From Melittangium boletus DSM 14713 (GTDB taxonomy: Bacteria; Myxococcota; Myxococcia; Myxococcales; Myxococcaceae), in assembly GCF_002305855.1 (NCBI RefSeq), contig NZ_CP022163.1, positions 4,154,292-4,218,291 of the forward strand: 64,000 nt of DNA, given 5' to 3'. The notes under the pieces were generated by a model. That model had not been told where the DNA came from. It ran no database searches and saw only the letters and a program-made list of their open reading frames with translations. The position numbers and the translations under genes were made by a program. Every line of letters starts with the position of its first letter. The first letter of the stretch is position 1. Below, one piece after another: positions 50,689 through 59,621 of this stretch.

Positions 50689-53600
50689 TCACAAGACAAT
50701 GCTTTTGGGCATGGGTTGTCCGGGGAGTGTTGAGGGGTACTCCCACCTGTCGAGCGCTTGTATCAACCCGTGAGCACCCAGGTGCTCGAACAGCCGGCGC
50801 GCCTGGTGGTGGTGGAGGACGCGGGTGGCGCTCGAGGGAGCGGCGGCACGGGCGAGCGCCTGGTGGGCAAGGCCCTCGTCGGTGGGCATGCGGTAGGCGC
50901 GCGCGTACTCGAGCGCGCGCCGCCAGAGTGTCTGGGCTCGGGCGGGCTTTCCCTCGAGCCAGGCGCGGGTGCCCTCCAGGCGCGCGGCGCGGCTGAGCGC
51001 GGTGGGGTACAGACGGCTCGCCTTGTGCAGGACACGCAGGGACTCGCGCATCAAGGCGCGGACCTCGGCCTGCACGGAGGCACTGGCGCCCTGGGCCTCC
51101 TCCCACAATTCCAGACAGGCTTGCACCAGCGCGCTGAGCGAGGTGACGTCGGACCAGACCACCACGGGCCGCAGACGCAGCATGCGCAAGGCCTCGCGGG
51201 CGTGGCCCAGGGACTGCACACCCTCGCCCGCGCGGTACGCCACGAGCGCCGCGTTGCAGTGGTAGCGCAGCACGGCGAGGGGATCCGAGTGGGGCAGCAG
51301 CGCCTGGGCCTCGCGCAGCCGCGTCTGGGCCTCCTCCAGCCGGGCGAGCTGCAGCAGCGTGGGCGCCATCTCCGAGAGGGCCCACATGGAGTTGACGGCG
51401 CTCGCGGCCTCGGTGGCCACCTGGAGCAGGGTTTCTCGCACGGCCTGGGCGGCGCCCGGCGCGCGCGCCATCTCCAGCCCCATGCCCAGCACCTCCAGGC
51501 CCGTGCACTGGGTGAAGCAGTCATTGATTCGCCGGGCCGCGGCGATTCCCCGCTCCACCTGCCGCAGGCCCTCTTCCCAGCGGCCGAAGGTGAGGTGGTA
51601 GGCGCCCTCGACCACGTCGGTGTGGGGACTGGGGCCGGAGGCGCCCGCGCGGCGGAAGTAGTGGCGCGCGAGTCCCCGCGCGCGGCCCATGCCCGCCATG
51701 TAGCCCAGCGCGTTGTAGGACACGGCCGCGGTGGAGAAGGCGCGCGCCCGCTCCGCCCGGTTCACCGCGGCGAAGTTGGAGGTGATGCTCTCGAGGAGCC
51801 GGTTCTCGTAGAAGGTCTGCTCGGAGAGGAGGGCGAAGAGGCCCGCGGCGAGCGTGAGCCGTTCGCGCTCCTCGTCCGAGGGCGGAGCGGGAGGCCGCCC
51901 GCGCGACAGGACGAGCCGCGCGAGGTGCTGGCCGCCTTCCACGAGGAGCCGGCGCATCCAGGCCCAGCGGTTGACGGGGCGCGAGTCGCCGAGCAGCCGC
52001 AGGGCGCGGTCCCCCTGGGTGAGCGCGGGCTCCATCTCCCCCAGGGCGTGGTGCGCCGCGGCGAGCCGGGCGTGCCAGCGGGTGGCGCGCGGGGGAGGCG
52101 TGGGGGGGCCGCTCGCGGACAACTCCAGGGCCTGGGTGAGCAGGGTGATGGCTTCCCGGGGAGCGCCGCGCGCCGCGGCTGTCTCGGCGGCGCGCTCCAG
52201 ATAGGACAACGCCCGCTCGGGCTCCTCCGCCCGGTGCCAGTGGTGGGCGAGCAGGGGCAGGTGTTCCGCTCCGTGCCCCGCGCGCTCGTGGTGCTGGGCC
52301 ACGGCGCGGTGCAGCTCGCGCCGCTGGGAGAAGGCCATGAGGTGGTAGGCCGCTTCCTGGATGAGGACGTGCTTGAAGGCATACACGGGGCCCTCGTCCG
52401 AGGGCGCCTCGGGCTCCACGAGCCCCAGGCGGTGCAGGGCGGCGAGCTGCTCGGGCAGTGACGCGCGATCCGACTCCACGGGGTGGATGTCGCGCAGGAG
52501 CGCGAAGGGAAAGGTGCGGCCCAGCACGCTGGCCACCTTCACGGTGAGCTGCTGCTGTGGCGTCAGGCGATCCATCCGGCTGATGAGCAGGCCCTGGATG
52601 GTGCCGGGAATCCCCGGCGCGGGTTGCCCACCCGTGCCCGACACCCAGCGGCACTCGCCCCGCTCGACGGTGAGGTGGCCCGCGTCGCGCAGGGCGCACG
52701 CCAGTTGCTCGCTGAAGAAGGGGTGGCCCTCGGCGCGCTCGCGCAGGAGCGTCACCACGGGGGTGGGCAGCCGCCGCGCGCCGAGCCGCTGGCACACGAG
52801 CGTGAGCACCTCGTCCTGGGGCATGCGCTCGAGCGACAGGTTCAGCGTGCCGGGCGCCTCGCGCAGCTGCCGGTACTCGGCGATGGCCGTCTCGGCGGGA
52901 GGCCGCGTGCAGAGCACCAGCAACAGCCGTTTGACGCGGCGCTGCACCGCGAGCGCCAGCTCCCACGAGGCCGAGTCCATCCAATGCGCGTCGTCCAGCA
53001 CCACCACGCGGGGCCGCTCGCGGCTGGCATCGTCGAGAAGCTGCACCAGCAACTCGCGGGTGTTGGCTCCGCGCAAGGCGGCCGTCATGTGCTGGGGCAA
53101 GTCGCCCTCGGGCAGCTGCACGGGCAGCACCCCGTTGAGCAGCGGCGCCCAGGCGGCCTGCTCGGGCCGGTGGCGCATGCGCTGGAGCAGGTGCGCGGCG
53201 CGGGTGGCCGCGTCCTGGGCTCCCTCCAGTCCGAGGAGGGCGGGGAGCACGGAGCGCCAGGCATGGTAGGCCCGGGAGCGCTCCTCGGGCGAGCCCGCGC
53301 CCTGGGCGGTGGACAGGCCCCGGGCGCGCGCCTCCTCCAGCGCCTCCGCCACCAGCACGGACTTGCCCATGCCGGCCTCCGCGTCGATGAGCACGGTGCC
53401 CCCCGTGCCCGCCTCGGCCAGCGCGCGCACCGCGGCGGACAGCCGCGAGCGCTCGTGCTGACGTCCCACCACCCGGGTGCTCCGCCCACTTTCCGGCTCC
53501 AGTCCGCTCTCCTGGGGCCTGAAGATGGGTACGGAGTGGGTGATGCCCTTCATCTTGAGGGGCGGCAGCAGCTCGAAGCGCACCCGTGAGGCGGACAGTT

Positions 53601-54792
53601 GCAGCGTGGAGGCGTCGCACAGGATGTCGTCCACGGCGGCTTGCATCAGCCGCGCCGCCAGGTTCACCGTGTGGCCCACCATCACGTACTCGCGCCGGGT
53701 GTCCCCGCCCATGGTGCCGCAGAAGACGCGCCCGGTGGCCAGCCCCAGCCGGTACGTCGCGCCTCGCTCCCGCAGCGCCGCGCGCACCTCGAGCGCCGCC
53801 TGCACCGCGCGCACCGCGTCGTCCTCGTGCGACAGGGGTGGCAGTCCGAAGGCCGCCACCATCACCACGCCCTTGTCGTCCACCACCACCTGGTTGGCGC
53901 TGCCCCCGTGGCGGAAGAGGATGGCCTGGAGGGTGCGCAGCGCGAGCTGCAACGCCTCGGGATGCTGGCTCGCGGCGAACGCTGGGTCTCCCAGGTTGAT
54001 GAAGAGCACCGTGACGGTGCGGAACTCGGACAGCCATTGGCCATGGCCGGCCTCCAGCCGCAGGGAGACGACGCGCGGCAGGTAGGCGCGCAGCGCGGGC
54101 TCCAGGTGGGGCGCGGGTTCCATGGGGAGCACGGTGGGCAGGGGGACGGGCGCGAGCGCGAGCAGCTTGAAGCCCGCCGGGCCCCGGGGCTCGCCCTGGG
54201 CCTCGGGCACGTGGCGCCAGGCCTGGGGGCCGACGATGATGTCTCCTGGCTGCGCCGCGTGCTCCGCCTGGACCATCTCCAGCAGGGGCTCCCCCGAGGC
54301 GAGGAAGTCCCAGTGGCCCTGCTCGCCCCCCACGTCGGACAGCCGCACGCGGCCCGCGCCGATGCCCACCTTGATGCGCGTGCGCATCCCGGCCACCGGC
54401 ATGCTCGCCTCGATGAGGGACTGGGCCACCAGGGCGCACCGCGCCGCGAGCGTCACCGCGCGAGGCAACTCCTCCTGGGACTCCGCCGGCCAGAGCGCCA
54501 CCAGCGCGTCCCCGGCGAAGCGCAGCACGTCACCCCCGTGGGCGCGCAGGGTGTCGATGAGCTGGGAGAAGTAGGCGTCGAGGAGTTCCCGCAGACGCTC
54601 GGCGCCCGAGGGGCCACCCTGGTCCAGCGTCTCGGCGAGGGGGGTGAAGCCCGTGAGGTCGGCGAAGAGGACCGCGCCGGGCTGCTCGCGCCAGGCCCCT
54701 TCGCGGGGGCGCGTGTCATCCTCCCGCAGGGCCCGCATGAGCGAGCCGGGCAGGAACGCCGCGAGGGCGTGCAACCTCGAGAGGGGTGTCAT
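50689..54792 (-). CDS. Soluble-adenylyl-cyclase-like protein: two cyclase domains, NTPase, TPR
   Basis: A 1367-residue cytoplasmic protein with the layout of animal soluble adenylyl cyclase. Cyclase domain 1 (about 35-190) keeps the metal-binding Asp pair (VLFADLTGFTPLAE and FAGDALVALWP). Domain 2 (about 265-405) lacks them (FINLGDPAF) but has the transition-state Asn-Arg (GHTVNLAARLM), so the two halves form one active site. A STAND-type NTPase follows, with Walker A EAGMGKSVL near 468 and Walker B VVVLDDAHW near 597. About 500 residues of TPR-like helices end the protein. It would make cAMP under control of a bound ligand. Its stop lies 95 bp before the oxygenase gene. Confidence 0.9.
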   Translation of the reverse strand: MTPLSRLHALAAFLPGSLMRALREDDTRPREGAWREQPGAVLFADLTGFTPLAETLDQGGPSGAERLRELLDAYFSQLIDTLRAHGGDVLRFAGDALVALWPAESQEELPRAVTLAARCALVAQSLIEASMPVAGMRTRIKVGIGAGRVRLSDVGGEQGHWDFLASGEPLLEMVQAEHAAQPGDIIVGPQAWRHVPEAQGEPRGPAGFKLLALAPVPLPTVLPMEPAPHLEPALRAYLPRVVSLRLEAGHGQWLSEFRTVTVLFINLGDPAFAASQHPEALQLALRTLQAILFRHGGSANQVVVDDKGVVMVAAFGLPPLSHEDDAVRAVQAALEVRAALRERGATYRLGLATGRVFCGTMGGDTRREYVMVGHTVNLAARLMQAAVDDILCDASTLQLSASRVRFELLPPLKMKGITHSVPIFRPQESGLEPESGRSTRVVGRQHERSRLSAAVRALAEAGTGGTVLIDAEAGMGKSVLVAEALEEARARGLSTAQGAGSPEERSRAYHAWRSVLPALLGLEGAQDAATRAAHLLQRMRHRPEQAAWAPLLNGVLPVQLPEGDLPQHMTAALRGANTRELLVQLLDDASRERPRVVVLDDAHWMDSASWELALAVQRRVKRLLLVLCTRPPAETAIAEYRQLREAPGTLNLSLERMPQDEVLTLVCQRLGARRLPTPVVTLLRERAEGHPFFSEQLACALRDAGHLTVERGECRWVSGTGGQPAPGIPGTIQGLLISRMDRLTPQQQLTVKVASVLGRTFPFALLRDIHPVESDRASLPEQLAALHRLGLVEPEAPSDEGPVYAFKHVLIQEAAYHLMAFSQRRELHRAVAQHHERAGHGAEHLPLLAHHWHRAEEPERALSYLERAAETAAARGAPREAITLLTQALELSASGPPTPPPRATRWHARLAAAHHALGEMEPALTQGDRALRLLGDSRPVNRWAWMRRLLVEGGQHLARLVLSRGRPPAPPSDEERERLTLAAGLFALLSEQTFYENRLLESITSNFAAVNRAERARAFSTAAVSYNALGYMAGMGRARGLARHYFRRAGASGPSPHTDVVEGAYHLTFGRWEEGLRQVERGIAAARRINDCFTQCTGLEVLGMGLEMARAPGAAQAVRETLLQVATEAASAVNSMWALSEMAPTLLQLARLEEAQTRLREAQALLPHSDPLAVLRYHCNAALVAYRAGEGVQSLGHAREALRMLRLRPVVVWSDVTSLSALVQACLELWEEAQGASASVQAEVRALMRESLRVLHKASRLYPTALSRAARLEGTRAWLEGKPARAQTLWRRALEYARAYRMPTDEGLAHQALARAAAPSSATRVLHHHQARRLFEHLGAHGLIQALDRWEYPSTLPGQPMPKSIVL

Positions 54793-54906
54793 TGCGGGGG
54801 CGTGGGGGCGCCCCTACCTAGCAGAGGGCTGTGCTCCCGTCACCCCTGGGAAAGGGATTGGCGGGCAGGCGAGCGTGCGAGTCTTTTCGAACCCGGCCAG
54901 GGGGTG

Positions 54907-55686
54907 TCAGGAAGACTCCGGGTGGAGGGGAGAGAGAAGTCCCGCGTGGGTCAGACGCTCGGAGACCTCGCGGGCGAGTGCCACGTGGGTGGGATTGGCG
55001 GCGGTGAAGCGCTCGGAGGTGAGGATGACGAGGGTGCCGAGGGCATCCACGGGCTCGAGTTGGACGGACGGTGGCAGGGCGGGCAGGACCCCACGGCGGT
55101 GGGCGAAATAGGTGAGCCAGCCCGCGAAGGTGCCCACCTCGGTGGACTCCGTCACCAGGTCGAGGTGCTCATGGGCGGTGGCGATGCCCCACTCGGGCTC
55201 GAAGGCCAGGACCATGGCGCGCAGGATGCTGGAGAGGGCGGGGGCGCGCAGCAGACGCTCCGCCGTGGGGCCCTCACGCGGGAGATTCAACAGACAGGAG
55301 TTGGTCACCCAGGGAGATGCTTCGCCACACAGGAGGGAGAGGCCTGTTTCTCCCTCGGGGTGCGCTCCATTCCAAAGACTCAAGGAGAAGCCTTCACCAC
55401 GCATTCGTCCCTCTCGCTCCTCTTGCTGAAGGAACTCCCGTTGGAGGGCCGACGCATGGGGCTCGAGCCGCTTCTCCGTCGCTTCCTCGAGAGTCCGGCC
55501 CTTGATGTACCAATTCGACAGGTTCCGGTCGCAACCCGCCAGCGATTGAAAGAGGTGCTCGGTGCGTTGGGCGCAGCGCTCGGCGGTTTCCCTCCGTGCC
55601 AGCCAATACACTCCCAGATAGTGAGCCTCGTTTGTCTGGGCGTGATCAGTGAGGGCTTGGGGGAGGGATGATCTTGATTCTGCCAT
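54907..55686 (-). CDS. Imm52-type immunity protein
   Basis: A 259-residue cytoplasmic protein of the Imm52 family, the usual partner of Tox-REase-5 toxins. Characteristic parts are YLGVYWLARRETAERCAQR near the start, CDRNLSNWYIKGRTLEEAT, and a later AFEPEWGIATAHEHLDLV and GTFAGWLTYFAHRRGVLP. It begins at 55686, inside the last codons of the toxin gene (41-bp overlap), so the two are made together and the host is always protected. It is less GC-biased than the neighbouring genes, especially in the first third, which fits exchange between strains. Confidence 0.88.
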   Translation of the reverse strand: MAESRSSLPQALTDHAQTNEAHYLGVYWLARRETAERCAQRTEHLFQSLAGCDRNLSNWYIKGRTLEEATEKRLEPHASALQREFLQQEEREGRMRGEGFSLSLWNGAHPEGETGLSLLCGEASPWVTNSCLLNLPREGPTAERLLRAPALSSILRAMVLAFEPEWGIATAHEHLDLVTESTEVGTFAGWLTYFAHRRGVLPALPPSVQLEPVDALGTLVILTSERFTAANPTHVALAREVSERLTHAGLLSPLHPESS

Positions 55687-57043
55687 GGCCTCTTTCCTTG
55701 AGGAGTCTGCTCATCAGGTTCGCTACGCTTCGTTCGGCGAAGTGCCAATGGATGGGGAGACCCCCGGACGCGCGCAGTTGTCGTTGTGCCTGTCCGATCA
55801 TCCCATTGAGTCCATCGAACCACTCCTTGCCATGCATTTTACGGAGGAGTTCCTGGTAGCCGGGGCCCTTGGTTTCCAGGAGGACACCGTCGCGGAATCC
55901 ATCGAAGTCGACGAAGTCCCTGGGGCCCGGGCCGGTGCGCACCCGGTACACCCAGCCCTCGGGAGCGCCCGTCACCTGGGACTGGTAGCGCCGGGCCTCA
56001 TCGGACATGGCCTCGGGCTTCTGAATCCACTGACCTGGCCCTCCGGAGGGCGGAGTCCAGGAGGAGTTGCCCGAGAGAGGCGATCCCTGGGCCATGAAGA
56101 CGAGGGAGGCGGAAGCGGCCCCTGCGCCCAGCGTCGAGATGCGGGCTCCCGAGGGCACGGCCACCACGCGTGTCACCAATTCGCCCCGGGCGGAGAGGGA
56201 GAGCACGGGTAGGCGCGCGGCCCCGGCCATGCGGGCGCCTTGAGAGGCGAGGCCTGCCTCGAGTGTCAACAGGTGGGCCGCCAACCGGGATGCCTCGCGA
56301 ATCTGGGTCTCCAGGTTCATGGCGCCGTAGCGAGCGAAGTACTCGGGAGAGGAGGCGATGAGGCCCGCGAGAGCCGAGGGCAACTGGCGCAGGCCGTCCA
56401 ACGAGCGCACGGGATGGGTGAGGAACTCGGCAAGGGCGCGTGCCATCTGCTCCACGGCGTCCTGGGCTCCGAGGAGAGCGGCCGTGGCGGGGTCGCGAGC
56501 CAGGGGCACTTCCCCGAGCGGCAGGCCCTGGGGTCGCAAGGACTCATCCACCGCGAAGAAGACGCCGGCCTCGTCGAAGTAAAAGGCACCCACGCGCAGA
56601 AGTTGGACGTGGAGTTGGCCCTCTCTCTGGACGGGGCGCCCCAGGGGCGCCAGGGGGGCCCCGGTGAGCGCGACGCAGGCGTAGCCATCTGGACGCACCA
56701 CGACGAGACGACGGAAGCGCTCGGCCTGGGTGCGCAGCGTGGCGTAGGGCAGGGATTGCCCCGAGGCGAGGGCATCGCGCAGCAGGCGGGCCAGGACGGT
56801 GCGGGGAGCGAAGGAGCGCGCGGTGGGCGTGCTGTCCAGCAGGCCGAGCCAGAGCGCCTGGGCTCGGTCCGGGGTGAGGGGCATTCCCTGGGACAGGTGG
56901 GCGTGCCCGGGCAGGCCCGCGTGCTCCAGCAGGTGCTGGACATCATCCGCTGGCGCGGCCCGGGCCTCCATCGTTGCCACGAGCACGAGCACGAGCGCCA
57001 GTCGTGCGGCGGCACGCTGGAAATGCCCTTCGCGGCGGAACAC
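55646..57043 (-). CDS. Secreted polymorphic toxin with C-terminal Tox-REase-5 nuclease domain
   Basis: A 465-residue exported protein. The signal peptide is ALVLVLVATMEARA after a basic N-terminus; no lipobox. A helical middle region (about 35-330) has no family I can name. The last 115 residues form the Tox-REase-5 domain: EGWVYRVRTGPGPRDFVDFDG, then the PD-(D/E)xK core with Asp in DFDGFRDG and ExK in LLETKGPGY, and a Gln-rich helix AQRQLRASGG with HWHFAERSVANLM near the end. This would be a DNA- or RNA-cutting toxin. The GTG start at 57043 is inferred from the signal peptide. The Imm52 gene overlaps its end. Confidence 0.85.
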   Translation of the reverse strand: MFRREGHFQRAAARLALVLVLVATMEARAAPADDVQHLLEHAGLPGHAHLSQGMPLTPDRAQALWLGLLDSTPTARSFAPRTVLARLLRDALASGQSLPYATLRTQAERFRRLVVVRPDGYACVALTGAPLAPLGRPVQREGQLHVQLLRVGAFYFDEAGVFFAVDESLRPQGLPLGEVPLARDPATAALLGAQDAVEQMARALAEFLTHPVRSLDGLRQLPSALAGLIASSPEYFARYGAMNLETQIREASRLAAHLLTLEAGLASQGARMAGAARLPVLSLSARGELVTRVVAVPSGARISTLGAGAASASLVFMAQGSPLSGNSSWTPPSGGPGQWIQKPEAMSDEARRYQSQVTGAPEGWVYRVRTGPGPRDFVDFDGFRDGVLLETKGPGYQELLRKMHGKEWFDGLNGMIGQAQRQLRASGGLPIHWHFAERSVANLMSRLLKERGHGRIKIIPPPSPH

Positions 57044-57051
57044 GCCTCGTC

Positions 57052-57816
57052 TCAGGGCGCGGGGGTCATGAGCGCCGAGGGCGCGCTGCTCGCGGGCACC
57101 AGGTGCGAGTAGCGCGCCGTGATGCGCAGGTGCTTCTTGTAGAAGAGGAAGCCGCCCTCGGCCTCCACGCGCAGCGTGTCGAGCACCTGGCCCATGCCCG
57201 GCTGGGTGCGGAAGTCCATGCGCACGTCCACGCGGTGGGCGCGATCCGGAAGGATGGACGGGCTGTAGTTCAGGCGCAGCAACTGGCCCGTCGTGGGGTC
57301 CACGAGCGCTTCTCCCTTGTGGATGGAGGGCGCCTTCGCGTCCCGCGGCTCGAAGCGCAGCCGCAATCGTTGGGGATCCTTCGGATCCGGCCCCGCGATC
57401 GAGAAGCGGTGGTGGGACAGCGACGCCGACGCGAAGGGCAGGTTGATGGAGTTGAACTCCGCGCGGCCCTCGCCCCGGCGCTGGCGCTCCTCCAGATCCT
57501 TGCGCAGGGCCTCGGTGGCGTCCTCTCCGTCCTTGCTCGCCTGGAGGATCTCCCGGCGCTGCTGGCCGTCCTTCACCCGGAAGCGATCCACCCGCTCCTG
57601 GGTGTGCTTCACCCGGCCGTCCCCATCCAGTTCCTCCACGCGCAGGGTGACGGTCAGCTCCTCCACCTTGCCCGCGAGCAGCTCCTCCATGCCCCACGTC
57701 GTCTCGCCCAGGCGCCGCGCCAGCTCGTCGGCGGTCAAAGAATGGATGGCACCGTCCTGGGCCCGCAGGGGCAGGGACGTGAGCAGGAGACTCACCAGGG
57801 TGAGCATGCGGGTCAT
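57052..57816 (-). CDS. Hypothetical secreted protein before the toxin gene
   Basis: A 254-residue exported protein. Signal peptide MLTLVSLLLTSLPLRA, no lipobox. The mature part is rich in charged residues and short strands (VTLRVEELDGDGRVKHTQE, LRLRFEPRDAKAPSIHKG, RVDVRMDFRTQPGMGQV, YKKHLRITARYSHLV) and looks like a LolA/MucB-like half-barrel, but I cannot name a family. AGGAG lies eight bases before the ATG at 57816. The stop is 8 bp from the toxin start, so it belongs to the same operon and may help in loading or export of the toxin, or simply precede it. Confidence 0.6.
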   Translation of the reverse strand: MTRMLTLVSLLLTSLPLRAQDGAIHSLTADELARRLGETTWGMEELLAGKVEELTVTLRVEELDGDGRVKHTQERVDRFRVKDGQQRREILQASKDGEDATEALRKDLEERQRRGEGRAEFNSINLPFASASLSHHRFSIAGPDPKDPQRLRLRFEPRDAKAPSIHKGEALVDPTTGQLLRLNYSPSILPDRAHRVDVRMDFRTQPGMGQVLDTLRVEAEGGFLFYKKHLRITARYSHLVPASSAPSALMTPAP

Positions 57817-58186
57817 GGAGCGCTCCTGGAGTAAGCCGGGGTGCGGCGCGCGGGGGGAGAGAGGATGCCCCATGCGGTGGTGTGGCGGAAGGGCGTAAAC
57901 CAGGAAAGCCGCTCGGCCCGTTGTGTGCCAACCAACTCAAGCAAACGAGGACTTTCCTGCTACTCGCCCCCCTGGCCGCTCCTGGCGCGCCCCTCCCGGG
58001 CGCCCTGAGTTCAATGAAATGGAAAAATCACTATAGGAGTGTAATTCGGGGCGAGTTCCGGCGTGGTTTTCTGCTAGGTTGAGCGCACCCGCATGTCGAG
58101 CACCACCGGGCACGCGGCGCTAAGAGAGGGGCGCCACGAGGTTGCCAGGTCCGAGGCAAGCGGGCGGGAGTTCGGACGGAGGCGGC
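57817..58186. promoter_or_regulatory. 370-bp divergent intergenic region
   Basis: No gene is seen in this region between the toxin operon (minus) and a histidine kinase (plus). A stretch at 58008-58050 is markedly AT-rich and contains TTCAAT (58010-58015), 16 bp, and TATAGG (58032-58037), a weak plus-strand promoter. No clear inverted repeat or operator could be recognised. Confidence 0.35.
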
Positions 58187-59557
58187 ATGCGCGCACCAGG
58201 GCTAGAGGAAGCGCCCGAGCTACATCTGAAACGCATCAACGGGCGGGTGAAGGGCTTCATCTTCGCGCTGGTCACTCTCGACGTCCTGGTGATGATGGGC
58301 GCCTACTGGGGCCACTGGAAGACCTTCGGTATCGTCCTGGCCCTCGGCCTGACCGCGACGGGGGTGAACCTGCTGCTCACGCGCGACTTCTTCGCCGAGT
58401 TCTCCGAGGCGGCGAGTTCCCGGGAGACCCTGCGCGTGGGCCTCAACCTGGTGATCACCGCCGGCTATGGCCACTTCACCGGGTGGATCTTCCCCGTCTG
58501 GTTCTTCCTGCCCCTCAATAGCCTGTGGGTGCGCCATGCGCTCCATCCGCGGCATCGGGCCTACATGTACGTGATGTTCGTGGCCATCACGCTCTTCGCG
58601 CTGTTCGAGGGCAGCCCGCCCACGGTGTCCATCACCATGCTGCTCCTGTCCGTGCTCATCACCGGCACCTCGGGCGCCTACCTGGAGCTGACGGCGCACA
58701 CGGTGGGAGGTCTGTCGCGGCGGCAGGAGGAACTCGCCCATTCGCTCACGGAGTTGGACCTGACGCACCGCCGGGCGCGCGAGCAGGAGCGGCTGAGCAG
58801 CCTGGGCATGCTCGCGGCGGGCATCGCGCACGAAATCAACAACCCGATGAGCTACGTGAAGAGCAACCTGCACGCGCTCCAGCATGAGCTGCGCGGCCAG
58901 GCGGAGCTCCCCCCGGGGTTGCGCGAGTACGCGGTCGAGGTGTTGCCGGAGACGCTCGAGGGGGTGCAGCGCGTGTGCTCCATCGTGGCGGATCTGCGCC
59001 GCTTCGCGAAGGGAGACCCCGAGGCCCTCATCCCGTATGACTTGAACGAGGAGGTGCAGACGGCCCTGCGCATCACCCGTGGACGCCTGCAGGCGCACTG
59101 CGACGTGGAGGTGTCGCTCGAGCCGCTCCAGCCGATGCTCGGCCACCCCCGGCAGATCTCCCAGGTGGTGGTCAACCTGCTGCTCAACGCCGCCCAGGCG
59201 ATGAAGCGCCGGGGCCAGGTGTTCGTCTCCACGCGGCCGGATGGCGAGGACGACGTGGTGCTGACGGTGCGCGACACCGGGGAGGGCATGGGCCCGGACG
59301 TGCTCGCGCATCTCTTCCAGCCCTTCTTCACCACCCGGCCCGAGGGTGAGGGCACGGGGCTGGGGCTCGCGGTGGTGCACGGCATCATCACCTCCCATGG
59401 AGGCCGTGTGCGTGTGGAGAGCACCGTGGGCGAGGGCAGCACCTTCGTCGTCCGTCTGCCCCGGGTGCCGCCGTTCACGTTCACGCGGCAGGAGCCGGAA
59501 TCCCCGGCCGAGAACTCCGAGACGTCCGGGCGCGTGTCGCAGGCGCGGGCTCACTGA
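58187..59557 (+). CDS. Multi-pass membrane histidine kinase
   Basis: A 456-residue kinase with six membrane helices in the first 180 residues (FIFALVTLDVLVMMGAYWGH, TFGIVLALGLTATGVNLLL and others) and no large external loop, so it probably senses the membrane or a small molecule inside it. The H-box is GMLAAGIAHEINNPMSYV, then the N box LLLNAAQAMKRRG, DTGEGMGPDVL and FFTTRPEGEGTGLGLA. GGAGG lies five bases before the ATG. It is divergent from the toxin operon; no partner regulator adjoins it. Confidence 0.92.
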   Translation: MRAPGLEEAPELHLKRINGRVKGFIFALVTLDVLVMMGAYWGHWKTFGIVLALGLTATGVNLLLTRDFFAEFSEAASSRETLRVGLNLVITAGYGHFTGWIFPVWFFLPLNSLWVRHALHPRHRAYMYVMFVAITLFALFEGSPPTVSITMLLLSVLITGTSGAYLELTAHTVGGLSRRQEELAHSLTELDLTHRRAREQERLSSLGMLAAGIAHEINNPMSYVKSNLHALQHELRGQAELPPGLREYAVEVLPETLEGVQRVCSIVADLRRFAKGDPEALIPYDLNEEVQTALRITRGRLQAHCDVEVSLEPLQPMLGHPRQISQVVVNLLLNAAQAMKRRGQVFVSTRPDGEDDVVLTVRDTGEGMGPDVLAHLFQPFFTTRPEGEGTGLGLAVVHGIITSHGGRVRVESTVGEGSTFVVRLPRVPPFTFTRQEPESPAENSETSGRVSQARAH

Positions 59558-59621
59558 CGCGGCCTCCAGTAGTCTCTGGCCCACGCGGGGCTGGGGCCCC
59601 GTCCTGCCAGGAGTTCACGAG

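Noticed and set aside
55646..57940. A single 764-residue frame joining the toxin to upstream sequence
   Set aside because: The first 299 residues are the off-frame shadow of the secreted protein gene at 57052-57816; the signal peptide at 57043 marks the true start.
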